Shown here: positions 25,063 through 38,851 of the stretch, one piece after another
How positions within the stretch are numbered: position 1 is the first letter of the stretch
How the letters are laid out: each line of letters opens with the position of its first letter
Source of the DNA: Paenibacillus sp. PL2-23
GTDB lineage: Bacteria > Bacillota > Bacilli > Paenibacillales > Paenibacillaceae
Length of the DNA: 64,000 nt
Assembly (NCBI RefSeq): GCF_040834005.1
Contig: NZ_CP162129.1
Location: 1,035,501 to 1,099,500 of the forward strand
Direction of reading: 5' to 3'
Position numbers and translations under genes: made by a program
Notes under the pieces: model-generated
Databases searched by the model: none
The model's input: only the letters and a program-made list of their open reading frames with translations
Told to the model about the DNA's origin: nothing

Positions 25063-26331
25063 TCAAATAAGCAAATTAAACAAGACGGGATCTTTGTTCA
25101 GCTCCACGAACTGGAAGCCCTTCTTCTGCATGCGGTCGACGAGCGGCGCATAGTCAACTCGGTGCTTCAGCTCGATGCCGACGAGGGCAGGGCCGTTGTC
25201 CTTGTTCGATTTCTTCGTATATTCGAAGCGGGTAATATCGTCGTTGGGCCCCAGCACTTGGTCAAGGAATTCACGCAAGGCACCCGCGCGCTGAGGAAAG
25301 CTGACCATAAAATAATGCTTATATCCTTCGTAAATAAGCGAACGTTCCTTGATTTCCTGCATCCGGTCCACGTCGTTATTGCCGCCGCTTACCACACATA
25401 TGACTCGCTTGCCCGCGATGCTGTCACGGTAAGCATCAAGCGCAGCGATCGGGAGCGCCCCAGCCGGTTCAGCTACAATGGCGTTTTCGTTGTAGAGATC
25501 CAGCAGCGTCGTACAAACCTTGCCCTCAGGCACAACGATGACATCGTCAAGCAGCTCCTGGCATATCGCGAAGGTTAGATCGCCAATTCTTTTGACAGCT
25601 GCGCCGTCTACGAACTTATCGATCCCCTCTAGAGGCACAACCTCGCCGGCATCCAGCGAAACGCGGAGAGAAGGAGCGCCCTCTGGCTCAACGCCGATAA
25701 TCTGCGTCTCTGCAGATACCGTTTTGACATAGGAGGCAACACCTGCAGCGAGCCCGCCACCCCCAACTGTTACGAAAATATAATCAGGAGCTGCTTCTGC
25801 TTTCTCCATCAGCTCTTGGCCGACGGTTCCGTTGCCTGCAATGATCTTGCGATCGTCGAAGGGGTGAATGAAGGCCATATCGCATCGCTTGCTCTCCGCA
25901 ATGGCTTCCGCATAGGCATCGTCGAACGTATCGCCGGTCAGGATAACCTCCACCATGTCTCCTCCGAAGAAGGACACCTGCTTCACCTTTTGTCTTGGCG
26001 TAGTGCTAGGCATGTAGATTTTACCCGGAATCCCGAGAGCTTGGCAAGAATATGCAACGCCCTGGGCATGGTTGCCCGCGCTCGCGCAAACAACGCCTTT
26101 GGTTGTCTCTTCCGGGGTAAGCGAACGCATAAGATGATAGGCTCCTCGAATCTTGAAGGAACGCACCACCTGTAGATCCTCGCGTTTCAGCCAAACCTGG
26201 CAGTTATAGCGCTCAGACAAAACCCTATTATATTGAAGCGGCGTACGAGAGATCACATCCTTCAGATGCATCTGCGCCTGTACGATTTCCTCAAGACCAA
26301 TTCTATGATAAGTATGAGATCCAGCTCCCAT
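25063..26331 (-). CDS. ilvA: Threonine ammonia-lyase (biosynthetic threonine dehydratase)
   Basis: A 422-residue PLP enzyme converting threonine to 2-oxobutanoate, the first step towards isoleucine. The PLP lysine lies in VVRSFKIRGAYH, and the phosphate loop VGGGGLAAG and AGNHAQGVA are conserved. A C-terminal ACT-like regulatory segment (YFMVSFPQRAGALREFLDQV) is present, as in the isoleucine-inhibited enzyme of Bacillus. The ATG at 26331 gives the same length as B. subtilis IlvA (422), with GGAAGG upstream; a start at 26385 would add 18 residues. It stands alone, away from other branched-chain genes, with no T-box seen upstream. Confidence 0.95.
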   Translation of the reverse strand: MGAGSHTYHRIGLEEIVQAQMHLKDVISRTPLQYNRVLSERYNCQVWLKREDLQVVRSFKIRGAYHLMRSLTPEETTKGVVCASAGNHAQGVAYSCQALGIPGKIYMPSTTPRQKVKQVSFFGGDMVEVILTGDTFDDAYAEAIAESKRCDMAFIHPFDDRKIIAGNGTVGQELMEKAEAAPDYIFVTVGGGGLAAGVASYVKTVSAETQIIGVEPEGAPSLRVSLDAGEVVPLEGIDKFVDGAAVKRIGDLTFAICQELLDDVIVVPEGKVCTTLLDLYNENAIVAEPAGALPIAALDAYRDSIAGKRVICVVSGGNNDVDRMQEIKERSLIYEGYKHYFMVSFPQRAGALREFLDQVLGPNDDITRFEYTKKSNKDNGPALVGIELKHRVDYAPLVDRMQKKGFQFVELNKDPVLFNLLI

Positions 26332-26455
26332 CTTGCAACCCATCCTTCCAGCATGCGATAAAACTTTAACTTTTAGATGATTCATTATACCATTATGTTA
26401 GTCATAATGTGGGCACGAGTCTTAAAATATAGGGGCAGGGTGGAGGAGAGCAAGC

Positions 26456-27004
26456 GTGGGCAAATGGTTCAAACGTCTATTCCTTTCATTTATCGTATTA
26501 ATCGTCGTCCTGGCGGTGGCGCTTTGGGGGCTGCTTGCGTACATCGCGCCAGATGAACAGCTTGATTTGAACTACGATTCCGTTGATATTCGAGGGAAGG
26601 CGCTGGAGATGGCCAAGAGCTTGAAGCTGGAGCTTGTGCTGACGGAACAGGATATTAATAACCTGATCAAAAAGCGGCTGGAGCGGGACATCGCCGATCA
26701 TGTAGTGCTGGACGGAGCGAGATTCGAGCTCCAGGGTGACCGGCTCATCGCCCATTTGAACGTGACATACATGGAGCTTGTGTCGGCACAAATGAAGGTG
26801 GAGTACCGACTGGAATGGCAAGAGCCGAGCTTGGCGCTGCGCCCGCAAGGATTGTTTGTAAAAGGGTTTGAGCTGCCTGATCATTCATTGGAGACCATCA
26901 TCGTTCCGCTTGACTTGCCAACGGGGGAGATCGTCTCGGTCAAGGAGGTTCAATTCGAGGACGGACAGGTCAGGGTGTTATTCAGGGCGAAGCTGCCGTT
27001 TTGA
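26456..27004 (+). CDS. Membrane-anchored protein of unknown function (YpmS-like layout)
   Basis: A 182-residue protein with one N-terminal membrane helix (LFLSFIVLIVVLAVALWGLLAYI) and a beta-rich external domain. The layout, with LTEQDINNLIKKRL after the anchor and repeated alternating hydrophobic strands, resembles the DUF2140/YpmS family, which has no settled function. The GTG at 26456 follows GGAGGAG. It is divergent from ilvA and followed by a hairpin shared with the first collagen-like gene. Confidence 0.7.
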   Translation: MGKWFKRLFLSFIVLIVVLAVALWGLLAYIAPDEQLDLNYDSVDIRGKALEMAKSLKLELVLTEQDINNLIKKRLERDIADHVVLDGARFELQGDRLIAHLNVTYMELVSAQMKVEYRLEWQEPSLALRPQGLFVKGFELPDHSLETIIVPLDLPTGEIVSVKEVQFEDGQVRVLFRAKLPF

Positions 27005-27022
27005 AAAAAATATCAACACATA

Positions 27023-27058
27023 AGGGAGGCTGGGCATTGTGTGCCCGGCCTCCCTTGC
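27023..27058. terminator. Bidirectional terminator
   Basis: GGGAGGCTGGGCA pairs with TGCCCGGCCTCCC, between the convergent membrane-protein gene and collagen-like gene 1. Confidence 0.78.
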
Positions 27059-27071
27059 TGTCAAAACTGCG

Positions 27072-29057
<1,986 letters not shown>

Positions 29058-29219
29058 TCAAAATAGATGAAGTAGAAGCATAGTGGTTGTTTTCACACCA
29101 TTTTCCTTCAATAATTAGAAGCTGGTAGAACCCCACTCTGGTTTAACGACAGATTAGGTTCAATAAAACTGGGTAGGTAAGAATGTTAGCGGGTCCAGAA
29201 AACTGCCTTTTATAATACT

Positions 29220-29256
29220 CAGGAGGCTGAGAATAAGGTTCTCAGCCCCCTTTAGA
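29220..29256. terminator. Hairpin downstream of collagen-like gene 2
   Basis: GGCTGAGAA and TTCTCAGCC form a perfect nine-base stem, 34 bp past the stop of the collagen-like gene. The T-tract is poor. Confidence 0.6.
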
Positions 29257-29288
29257 GGAGGGTCTAAAGAAAGATTGAAATTTAATCG

Positions 29289-32232
<2,944 letters not shown>

Positions 32233-32243
32233 TGAGATTGGTT

Positions 32244-32274
32244 TATAGTACGATTGATAGTTTGCAAATGTATG
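32244..32274 (-). promoter_or_regulatory. Conserved sigma-K-like promoter of collagen-like gene 2
   Basis: On the minus strand CATAC-N17-CGTACTATA, the same spacing and -10 as in front of collagen-like genes 1 and 3. Confidence 0.5.
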
Positions 32275-32456
32275 TACGTTCAGGAAGTGATAGCAATTTT
32301 ATTGTTCTGAAATGGAAAAATGTGCTCTTATAAGGGGTTGTGAGAATGTTGTATTACTCAAGCGTTAAGGCTGTGCCGTCCTTGAGCGGAGCAGCATACG
32401 GTTGGCGTTGAAATATAAGCCCAGTATAGAGAAAACTTATAGTTTCTTATATCTTC

Positions 32457-32497
32457 AAAAAGACCTTGTTCGCTATATGGAGCGAGCAAGGTCTTAA
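32457..32497 (-). terminator. Rho-independent terminator of collagen-like gene 3
   Basis: On the minus strand AAGACCTTG-CTCGCT pairs with AGCGAA-CAAGGTCTT and is followed by a T-run. Confidence 0.78.
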
Positions 32498-32521
32498 GAG
32501 TTTCATGCTGATTGATTTCAA

Positions 32522-33919
32522 TTAGGTTAATTGGTTAATAGACCAGCAGATCCCGCTGCCTGCTCCGCCCAAATCCAAAGCTGCAGTTAACCCGTCTGCT
32601 TCATAAAACAGTCCGATAGTTTCGCCAGCAGTCAGCTCTACTTCACCAGCCAAAGTAACAGTTCCATTACCGAGAATTGTCCGAAGCGTTAACACCAATG
32701 CCACGTTCACATTAAGAACAGGGAAAAGGCCTGTAATTAAGTCGGTGGCGTCGGAAGTTCTGCGAACGACAATGGCAGGATTAATGTCCGGTCCTAGGCT
32801 TACGCTGGCTGCCGCTGTTGTTGTATAACCAACTGTAGCGCTAATTAAATATCTGCCTGTTTGCGGAACTGTATAGACACCAGTAACGGGATCAAAGCTG
32901 CTGTCTCCGAAGTAAGGGTCGGCTACGGACCAGTCAGTAATTTGCTGGGTTGCTGCGACTTCAGCAGCAGTCGTGAATGCGGAGAAGCCTTCGGTTGTTA
33001 AGACGGGCCCAGTTGCGCCAGTCGGTCCCATCGATCCCATCGGTCCAGCAGGCCCCGTCGGTCCTTCGGGTCCAGTTGCGCCGTCTGCGCCAGTTGGCCC
33101 CATCGGTCCCATTGGTCCCATCGGCCCTTCGGGTCCAGTCGCACCTTCTGCGCCAGTTGGCCCCATCGGTCCCATTGGCCCCATCAGCCCTTCGGGTCCA
33201 GTCGCACCTTCCGCGCCAGTTGGCCCCATCGGTCCCATCGGTCCCATCGGCCCTTCAGGTCCAGTTGGTCCCATCGGTCCTTCACCGTAAGGTCCCGTCG
33301 GTCCCATCGGCCCTTCAGGTCCGGTAGCTCCCGTCGCGCCTGTCGCGCCGGTCGGTCCAACTCCATAAGGTCCAGTCGCGCCTGTCGCGCCAGTTGCACC
33401 CGTTGCACCTGTCGCACCCGTTGGTCCAACCCCATATGGGCCAGTTGCACCCGTCGCGCCAGTTGCGCCGGTTGCACCTCTTGGTCCCGGCATCCCTGGA
33501 ATGCCAGGAGGTCCCGGAGGTCCTTCCGCACCGTCTCTTCCACGCTTGCCACGTTCACCTTCTTTGCCCCTTGGACCACGAGGTCCTTCGGGTCCTTGAG
33601 GACCGGTCGGTCCAGGAGGTCCTTGCTGTCCTTGCTGAACCTCCATACGAACATTCGCTGAGCCCTCAGTCACGACGATATCAATAGTGTCCGATTCAAA
33701 GTTTAATGTGCCGCCTAAGGGAACTTTAGCAGATCCAATAGGGCCTGTGACTTTGAATAGATTGCGATGCCTGCATCTCTTTTTCTTCTTTTTCTTGTGA
33801 TGACAGCTGGAGCTTTCCGCGCTTTTAGGTGCAACGGCTATTATACGTTTCTTCGATGTCGGCTTGGTCTTTATCAACTTAGCCGATTTCCTTTTGCGAG
33901 ATAGAGAATCCAGTTTCAT
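32522..33919 (-). CDS. Collagen-like protein 3
   Basis: A 465-residue member of the same family. It starts [20 protein letters not shown] after AGAGGAGGTGT and keeps the N-terminal domain ([38 protein letters not shown]). The collagen part is mixed: a charged section with true collagen-like GPPGPPG triplets and RGKRGRDG, then [13 protein letters not shown] and [10 protein letters not shown] blocks. The C-terminal domain ([20 protein letters not shown], later [17 protein letters not shown]) differs from proteins 1 and 2, so the tip may bind something else. Expression is likely shared, as the promoter-like element is conserved. Confidence 0.85.
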   Translation of the reverse strand: MKLDSLSRKRKSAKLIKTKPTSKKRIIAVAPKSAESSSCHHKKKKKKRCRHRNLFKVTGPIGSAKVPLGGTLNFESDTIDIVVTEGSANVRMEVQQGQQGPPGPTGPQGPEGPRGPRGKEGERGKRGRDGAEGPPGPPGIPGMPGPRGATGATGATGATGPYGVGPTGATGATGATGATGATGPYGVGPTGATGATGATGPEGPMGPTGPYGEGPMGPTGPEGPMGPMGPMGPTGAEGATGPEGLMGPMGPMGPTGAEGATGPEGPMGPMGPMGPTGADGATGPEGPTGPAGPMGSMGPTGATGPVLTTEGFSAFTTAAEVAATQQITDWSVADPYFGDSSFDPVTGVYTVPQTGRYLISATVGYTTTAAASVSLGPDINPAIVVRRTSDATDLITGLFPVLNVNVALVLTLRTILGNGTVTLAGEVELTAGETIGLFYEADGLTAALDLGGAGSGICWSINQLT

Positions 33920-33940
33920 ACACCTCCTCTTGAATTAGAT

Positions 33941-33971
33941 TATTGTACGGTTCATAGATTCAAATTGTATG
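33941..33971 (-). promoter_or_regulatory. Conserved sigma-K-like promoter of collagen-like gene 3
   Basis: On the minus strand CATAC-N17-CGTACAATA, matching the elements before genes 1 and 2. Confidence 0.5.
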
Positions 33972-34032
33972 TGCGTTTGGTATGTAAGCTATCGAATTTC
34001 GTCATTTCAGTTAAAAATGTGCATTCGCATAT

Positions 34033-34070
34033 CCAAAAAAAACAGGTCTGACGCCAGAGCGCCAGACCTA
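34033..34070 (-). terminator. Rho-independent terminator of collagen-like gene 4
   Basis: On the minus strand AGGTCTGGCG pairs with CGTCAGACCT and is followed by GTTTTTTTTGG. Confidence 0.82.
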
Positions 34071-34083
34071 ATTGAATATTCAC

Positions 34084-35796
34084 TTACACAATTGTAATGC
34101 CTGCGCTTGCGTATCCCGAAACCGAGTGGATGAGGGTTACGCCTCCAGCAGTAGCGGAAAATACCAGAAGCAGGCGAGTGCCGGCCGCCACACTAATCTG
34201 CAGATCGCTTGCTAATCCGCTGCACGTCGACCCTTGATCAAGCACGCCGGTGAGAGAAGGGGAGAGCAGCACCTCGGCACCCGGAATCGGCTCGAAAACA
34301 TTACTGGACGCTAGGGACTGATACAATTGCGCGCGTAGGGTTATAGCCGATCCGATCAGATTCAGCGGAACCGTAGTGCTGAAGAATGCGGCGATCGATT
34401 CAATATAGCCGGCTCTTGGCAGGGGGAACGAGAAATTAAGCAGCGTGCCGGTTGCGCCGGTCAGATCTATGGTTGCTCCAAGCGTATCAAGCGTAGGTGC
34501 GCTCAGGCCAAAGCCAATCAAGCCCGCTATGCCTGCAACGCCCTCGGCAAGGGTAGTAACCTCAATAGGAAGTCCCGATGAGAACGGCACAAGGAAGGAA
34601 CCGCCCGCTGCCCCTGTCGCGCCTGTAGCACCCACAGGACCGGTTGGACCCGTGGCTCCATCCGCGCCAGCTGGACCCGTGGCCCCTGTTGCGCCAGTCG
34701 CCCCCGTCGCTCCGTCTGTGCCATTAACTCCGGCCGGACCTGTGGCCCCTGTCGCGCCAGTCGCGCCCGTTGCTCCCGTAACTCCGGTTGGACCTGGGAG
34801 ACCTTCACCCGTAGCCCCAGTAGCCCCGGTGGCCCCCGTAGCTCCCGTCGCGCCAGTTGGTCCGGCAGCTCCAGCAGGACCAGCCTCTCCGGGCGCTCCA
34901 GTGGCGCCAGTATAGCCTATTGGACCTTGAGGCCCCATAGGTCCCTGCGGGCCTTGGGGTCCTGCTGGTCCAGCCGCGCCTTGGGGTCCTGCTGGTCCAG
35001 CCGCGCCTTGAGTGCCGGCTTCGCCCTGCGGTCCCTGAGGTCCGATGGGACCTTGCTCGCCGGTTGCACCAGTGGCGCCAACTGGACCAGTGGCGCCTGT
35101 GTTGCCGCGCGGGCCTTGAACGCCTGCGGGTCCTGGAGGACCTTCGGCGCCTGTCTCGCCGGTCGCGCCTCTATCGCCAGCCGCTCCCGTTGCGCCGATC
35201 AGCCCTTGAGCGCCCTGAGGTCCCTGCGGTCCAGCCATGCCTTGAGCGCCCTGAGGGCCTTGCGGTCCGGCAGGTCCTTGTGGTCCAGCTGGTCCTTGCG
35301 GGCCTTGCTCGCCTTGGCCGCCTTGCGGTCCTTGAGGGCCGACGGGGCCTTGCGCGCCGGCAGGTCCTTGTGGTCCCACGGGACCTTGAGAGCCAGTAGG
35401 TCCGGTCGCTCCAGGAGGGCCTCCGGCAGGGCCCGCAGGTCCAGTCGGACCGGTATGTCCACGCTTGCCTCGGTCACCTTCCGGACCCCGTTTGCCACGC
35501 TCGCCCTGAGGCCCCATTGGTCCCATCGGGCCTGTGTCGCCTGTTGGTCCGGTCGGTCCGGGGGGGCCCATTACTCCATCACGGTGCCTGGTCGCGTCCA
35601 GCTCCAGCTCCAAGTGCGAAGTGTTAGCGCGTTTCGGCTTGACGGATATTTTTTTTCTTCTGGAAGCGTGAAGCTTTTTGCTTTTCTTACGCATGGTGGA
35701 GGACTTGCCTCCTTTATAGGCTTGGATGCTTACGATTTTTTTTCTCAAACGGCGCTTGCGGCAATTGCGATTGCAAGAATAATTCAGTTGGAGCAC
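34084..35796 (-). CDS. Collagen-like protein 4 (more divergent)
   Basis: Up to 570 residues. The collagen part is about 300 residues of [20 protein letters not shown] and GATGATGATG type, followed by a beta-rich C-terminal domain ([20 protein letters not shown] and onward) unlike those of proteins 1-3. The N-terminus is basic ([20 protein letters not shown]) but lacks the VTGPIG domain. The start is uncertain: the GTG at 35796 lies inside the ribosome site AGGAGGTG, the aligned position where the other three genes have ATG reads CTC, a CTG lies eight bases downstream, and the first ATG (35694) is preceded by a GGAGG that can pair with CCTCC. Confidence 0.78.
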   Translation of the reverse strand: MLQLNYSCNRNCRKRRLRKKIVSIQAYKGGKSSTMRKKSKKLHASRRKKISVKPKRANTSHLELELDATRHRDGVMGPPGPTGPTGDTGPMGPMGPQGERGKRGPEGDRGKRGHTGPTGPAGPAGGPPGATGPTGSQGPVGPQGPAGAQGPVGPQGPQGGQGEQGPQGPAGPQGPAGPQGPQGAQGMAGPQGPQGAQGLIGATGAAGDRGATGETGAEGPPGPAGVQGPRGNTGATGPVGATGATGEQGPIGPQGPQGEAGTQGAAGPAGPQGAAGPAGPQGPQGPMGPQGPIGYTGATGAPGEAGPAGAAGPTGATGATGATGATGATGEGLPGPTGVTGATGATGATGATGPAGVNGTDGATGATGATGATGPAGADGATGPTGPVGATGATGAAGGSFLVPFSSGLPIEVTTLAEGVAGIAGLIGFGLSAPTLDTLGATIDLTGATGTLLNFSFPLPRAGYIESIAAFFSTTVPLNLIGSAITLRAQLYQSLASSNVFEPIPGAEVLLSPSLTGVLDQGSTCSGLASDLQISVAAGTRLLLVFSATAGGVTLIHSVSGYASAGITIV

Positions 35797-35961
35797 CTCC
35801 TAGGTGATTTCTTTAGTTTACGGGCGGGTATATATAATTGCTTGGGTTTATCAGGGCGGGCGGCTGGGCAAACATCCATTTTTGCAAAAATGGGCGGCTT
35901 ATGTCGGCTGAAGCACGGGAGAAGCGGGGGGTGACGGGCTTACCTGAGCATGCAATGGAGG

Positions 35962-35990
35962 TTGACAGAGCTGTTGAGAATCTTTATCAT
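35962..35990 (+). promoter_or_regulatory. Sigma-A promoter overlapped by a Fur box
   Basis: TTGACA (35962-35967), 17 bp, TATCAT (35985-35990). TGAGAATCTTTATCA (35975-35989) matches 12 of 14 positions of the 7-1-7 Fur box TGATAATNATTATCA and covers the -10, so iron-loaded Fur would block it. Confidence 0.78.
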
Positions 35991-36001
35991 AACAATATAA
36001 G

Positions 36002-36016
36002 TGATAATAATTATCA
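36002..36016. promoter_or_regulatory. Perfect Fur box
   Basis: TGATAATAATTATCA is a perfect 7-1-7 inverted repeat and the exact Bacillus Fur consensus. It lies 12 bp past the -10 element, in the likely transcribed leader. Confidence 0.88.
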
Positions 36017-36100
36017 ATTAACTAGGACATAGATGCAGGAACGAATGACAATAGCAATCATGAGAGCCTGAAGCAAGCTCTCTCGCAGATAGGAGCGTAA

Positions 36101-36904
36101 ATGATGCATACTGAAACGAAGAAGCCCTGGAACTGGATGCTGTTCCCCTTTTCCTCTATTAGAACAAGTCCGTTCGGCGTGTTCGCCGCGACTGTAGGAC
36201 ATGGCGTCTACGAGATCGACGGGGCTCAGAATTGGGATAAGCTGGGTACGGGGCTGCCGGATACCACAAGCATCTATCGTCTGCAGCTGCACCACGAGCT
36301 GCTTCATGCTTGCACGAGCTCGGGGCTGTACGAATGGATGGGCGAGCATTGGGAGAGGGACGGTCTCGCGCTGCCCTGCTACCAGTACAAGCGAATAGGA
36401 GGAGCCTGCTACGCGGCAACGGATGACGGAATCTGGATCCGCACCGGCTCCAAGTGGGGCCAGCTGTGCTGCGAAGACAAGCGGGTGCACGATTTTCTCA
36501 ATTTGCCGCAATACGTCATTGTCGGGCATGACAGCGGCATCTCGCTCTATGATCGATTCATGGACGACTGGGCTCACTTCGAGCTTCATCGCAGCGTCAC
36601 AAGCCTTGCGGTATACCGGGGGCATTTGATCGGGGCGACGGATCAGGGAGAGCTGCTTGTCGGGGATAAGAGAGGGCAATTCGAGCGCATTCAATTCGGC
36701 GCCAAATTTATTTTCTCCGTGGCGTCCCGGAATGGGGACACTTATGTGTGCACGGATCAAGGACTGTATAAGCTCGCCTATGTGGCTGACCGATTGATTC
36801 TGCTGTCGGTTCAGCTCGGCTTTCCAGTGACGGACGTCGACTGTCGCGACAACAAGCTGTATATGGCGACCCTATTCCAGGGCGTTCGGATGCTGGAGCT
36901 ATAG
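36101..36904 (+). CDS. Fur-controlled protein of unknown function, propeller-like
   Basis: A 267-residue soluble protein. No family is recognised with certainty. The sequence has recurrent short strand patterns such as GVFAATVGHGVYEID, ACTSSGLYEWMGEHW, ACYAATDDGIWIRTGSKW, VGHDSGISLYDRF and YVCTDQGLYKLAYV, spaced about 40 residues apart, as in two-component-regulator-type or YCF48/WD-like beta-propellers. No signal peptide or membrane segment is present. The start (ATGATG at 36101) follows AGGAGCG. Two Fur boxes show it is an iron-starvation gene. It may sense or scaffold in iron homeostasis; its role is unknown. Confidence 0.75.
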   Translation: MMHTETKKPWNWMLFPFSSIRTSPFGVFAATVGHGVYEIDGAQNWDKLGTGLPDTTSIYRLQLHHELLHACTSSGLYEWMGEHWERDGLALPCYQYKRIGGACYAATDDGIWIRTGSKWGQLCCEDKRVHDFLNLPQYVIVGHDSGISLYDRFMDDWAHFELHRSVTSLAVYRGHLIGATDQGELLVGDKRGQFERIQFGAKFIFSVASRNGDTYVCTDQGLYKLAYVADRLILLSVQLGFPVTDVDCRDNKLYMATLFQGVRMLEL

Positions 36905-36918
36905 GAGGGCGTCCTTTC

Positions 36919-36965
36919 GAAGCTTTGTTTCTTCCATTAGGGGAAACGGAGCTTTTCTTTTTTTT
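36919..36965 (+). terminator. Rho-independent terminator of the Fur-controlled gene
   Basis: AAGCTTTGTTTC pairs with GAAACGGAGCTT (with mismatches) and is followed by a T-rich tract. Confidence 0.7.
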
Positions 36966-37071
36966 GAGAGCAGAACCCTCAATAAGAGTATGGACAAAAG
37001 CTTGTCGATTCAAGTAACATGGCAGTATTCACCAAGATGCCTGTCCTAAGCGCATCCAAGGAGAGATCAGC

Positions 37072-37923
37072 TTGCCAGACGATTTATTGCTAACCTTTCG
37101 TTCTCCGCCTCTGCCTTTTTTTATCGAATCCAACAGGCTTACCTATCAGCCCGGGGAGGAGCATCCCAATCGGACGAATCTCGGGGTGTTCGACCTGCTG
37201 TTCGTGAACGAAGGCACCTTATATGTAGCGGAGGAAAATAATAAATGGACGCTGACGCCGGGAGACGTCCTCATCCTGCGCCCGGACCGGTGGCATTACT
37301 CCTTCCGCCCATGCTCGGAGGAGACGGTATTCGACTGGGTGCACTTCCAGACGGTGGGCGCCTGGGAGGAGACGGCGGATAATCAGCCAGGCTCCATACG
37401 GGGCGACTACTATACATACGCGATTCGTCTGCCCAAGAGGATGAGACTGTCCTACCCCGATGAAGCCAAGCTCATCTTCTCGCAGCTTCACGATGCTGCC
37501 AAAAGCTCGACGCACGGGGCGTTCTGGGACCGCCAGCAGCGGTTTCTGCATCTGCTGCAGATGCTGGACGAGGGCTGGCGCTCCGACGCGGCCAAAGCCG
37601 CGGTGTCCATAGCGGAGAGAGCCGCCGCTTATTTGAAGCTGAACTATCGTTCGCCGATCAGCAACACCATGCTCAGCGAAGCGATGGAGCTGCATACGAA
37701 TTACATAACCAGGTGCATGACGGAGGTGTTCGGCTGCACGCCTCAGCAATATTTGTTGTATTATCGGCTGGATCAAGCGAAGCTGCTGCTCATTAAGACG
37801 GACTGGCATATCGCGAGAGTGGCGGAGGAAACGGGATTCCGGCAGACGCCGCATTTCTCCAGGCTGTTCGCGGCCCACACGGGCATGTCGCCATTGAAGT
37901 TCAGGAAGCGCTTTACGACTTAA
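37072..37923 (+). CDS. AraC-family transcriptional regulator
   Basis: A 283-residue regulator: an N-terminal cupin-like sensor domain (GVFDLLFVNEGTLYVAEENN, LTPGDVLILRPDRWHYSF) and a C-terminal pair of helix-turn-helix motifs (YITRCMTEVFGCTPQQYLLY; IARVAEETGFRQTPHFSRLF). The TTG at 37072 is the start, with AAGGAGA seven bases upstream. Such one-component regulators usually respond to sugars or related small molecules in the cupin domain. No sugar genes adjoin it; its neighbours are the iron-controlled gene upstream and the SRAP-like gene downstream, so its regulon is not evident. Confidence 0.88.
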   Translation: MPDDLLLTFRSPPLPFFIESNRLTYQPGEEHPNRTNLGVFDLLFVNEGTLYVAEENNKWTLTPGDVLILRPDRWHYSFRPCSEETVFDWVHFQTVGAWEETADNQPGSIRGDYYTYAIRLPKRMRLSYPDEAKLIFSQLHDAAKSSTHGAFWDRQQRFLHLLQMLDEGWRSDAAKAAVSIAERAAAYLKLNYRSPISNTMLSEAMELHTNYITRCMTEVFGCTPQQYLLYYRLDQAKLLLIKTDWHIARVAEETGFRQTPHFSRLFAAHTGMSPLKFRKRFTT

Positions 37924-38023
37924 GTATGTTTTTTGCGCATATTCCGGCCTTATGAATAATTTTCCTCTCTCCTACAAAAACTGGTTGCAATGACACAGCC
38001 AAGGGCAGAAGGAGAGAGTGGCG

Positions 38024-38698
38024 ATGATTGAACGGTTTTCATTGACGGCGGAGATTGGCGATATGATGGATAGATTCGGAATACAGAGGGTGGTGCACGG
38101 GCACTCGAGCCGGTTCAATGTGACGCCAACTCAGACGGTATCCATTATTATGAATGATCGCCATCAGACGCGAGTGCTGCAGGAGTCCCGTTGGGGGCTG
38201 TTTCCGTTCTGGGCAAAAGATTCCGTGAATACGGATTTTGCGACGCTAGCTTCCAAGCCTTTCCTGCAAAAAATGGTGGAGCGCCAGCGCTGCATCATTC
38301 CCTGCAGCGGCTTCTATGGCCAGAAGCAGTTCGGCAAGGAGCGCGAGCCGAGAGCGATGCATACGGTTGTGCCCACTCAGCCGCTGCTTGCCATCGCCGG
38401 CATCTACGATTGCTGGCGCCATGTGAACGGCAAGGAGGTGCGGGCCGTTACGATGCTGACCGCGGCGTCGTCAGGCGCTATGTCGGGCTGGCAGCCCCGC
38501 GTGCCCGTCGCGCTTGACGAGGAGGGCGTGGAGGACTGGCTGAATCCGAGACTGACGGATTACAGCAGGCTTCGCAAGCATCTGGAGGCGCCGGAGGGCT
38601 ACCTGATGCGCTCCTATCCCGTCACCAACGCCGTTCACGACGAATGGTACGAAGCCCCGGATTGCATCCGGGAAATCGCGATCCCTGATTTTGCTTAA
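38024..38698 (+). CDS. SRAP (YedK/HMCES) family protein lacking catalytic residues
   Basis: A 224-residue member of the SOS-response-associated peptidase family, which crosslinks to abasic sites in single-stranded DNA through Cys2. The fold markers are visible: RFNVTPTQTVSIIM, WGLFPFWAKD, RCIIPCSGFYG, AIAGIYDCW, TMLTAAS. But the invariant start MCGRF reads MIERF, the GFYEW glutamate reads GFYGQ, and the late His of HxRMPV is replaced (QPRVPVAL). So it cannot form the usual Cys2 thiazolidine crosslink. The ATG at 38024 is supported by AAGGAGA eight bases upstream and by MIERFSLT aligning with MCGRFSLT. It may bind DNA without crosslinking. Confidence 0.85.
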   Translation: MIERFSLTAEIGDMMDRFGIQRVVHGHSSRFNVTPTQTVSIIMNDRHQTRVLQESRWGLFPFWAKDSVNTDFATLASKPFLQKMVERQRCIIPCSGFYGQKQFGKEREPRAMHTVVPTQPLLAIAGIYDCWRHVNGKEVRAVTMLTAASSGAMSGWQPRVPVALDEEGVEDWLNPRLTDYSRLRKHLEAPEGYLMRSYPVTNAVHDEWYEAPDCIREIAIPDFA

Positions 38699-38713
38699 TT
38701 GCACAACAGCTCA

Positions 38714-38760
38714 ATAAAAAGTCCCCTGCAGCCAGCTTGGCCGGGCAGGGGACTTTTTTT
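38714..38760 (+). terminator. Strong rho-independent terminator
   Basis: AAAAAGTCCCCTGC pairs with GCAGGGGACTTTTTTT, separating the SRAP-like gene from the convergent etfA. Confidence 0.9.
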
Positions 38761-38851
38761 GTTTTGTGAAGATCTCTTGGAAAGCGCTGCGAGTGCTGGA
38801 TTTGAACGAAAAATCGTTCAAAGTGGAGCAGCAGCGCGTCCGCTAGCCGGG

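Larger units (their letters stand above)
35797..36100. other. Intergenic region between collagen-like gene 4 and the Fur-controlled gene
   Basis: This divergent region holds the leader of collagen-like gene 4 (a CGTAAACTA -10-like element near 35815 on the minus strand), then an iron-type promoter with two Fur boxes for the gene at 36101. The 5' leader of that gene contains a GAGAGC-N9-GCTCTC hairpin at 36062-36083. Confidence 0.6.

Noticed and set aside
24517-25070. Cys/His-rich open frames inside array A
   Set aside because: The frame stays open only because the repeat length of 51 is divisible by three; other frames are also open, and the same repeats occur inverted at 52 kb with unrelated translations.
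26332-26455. T-box leader for ilvA
   Set aside because: The space upstream is too short and lacks the T-box sequence and antiterminator structure.
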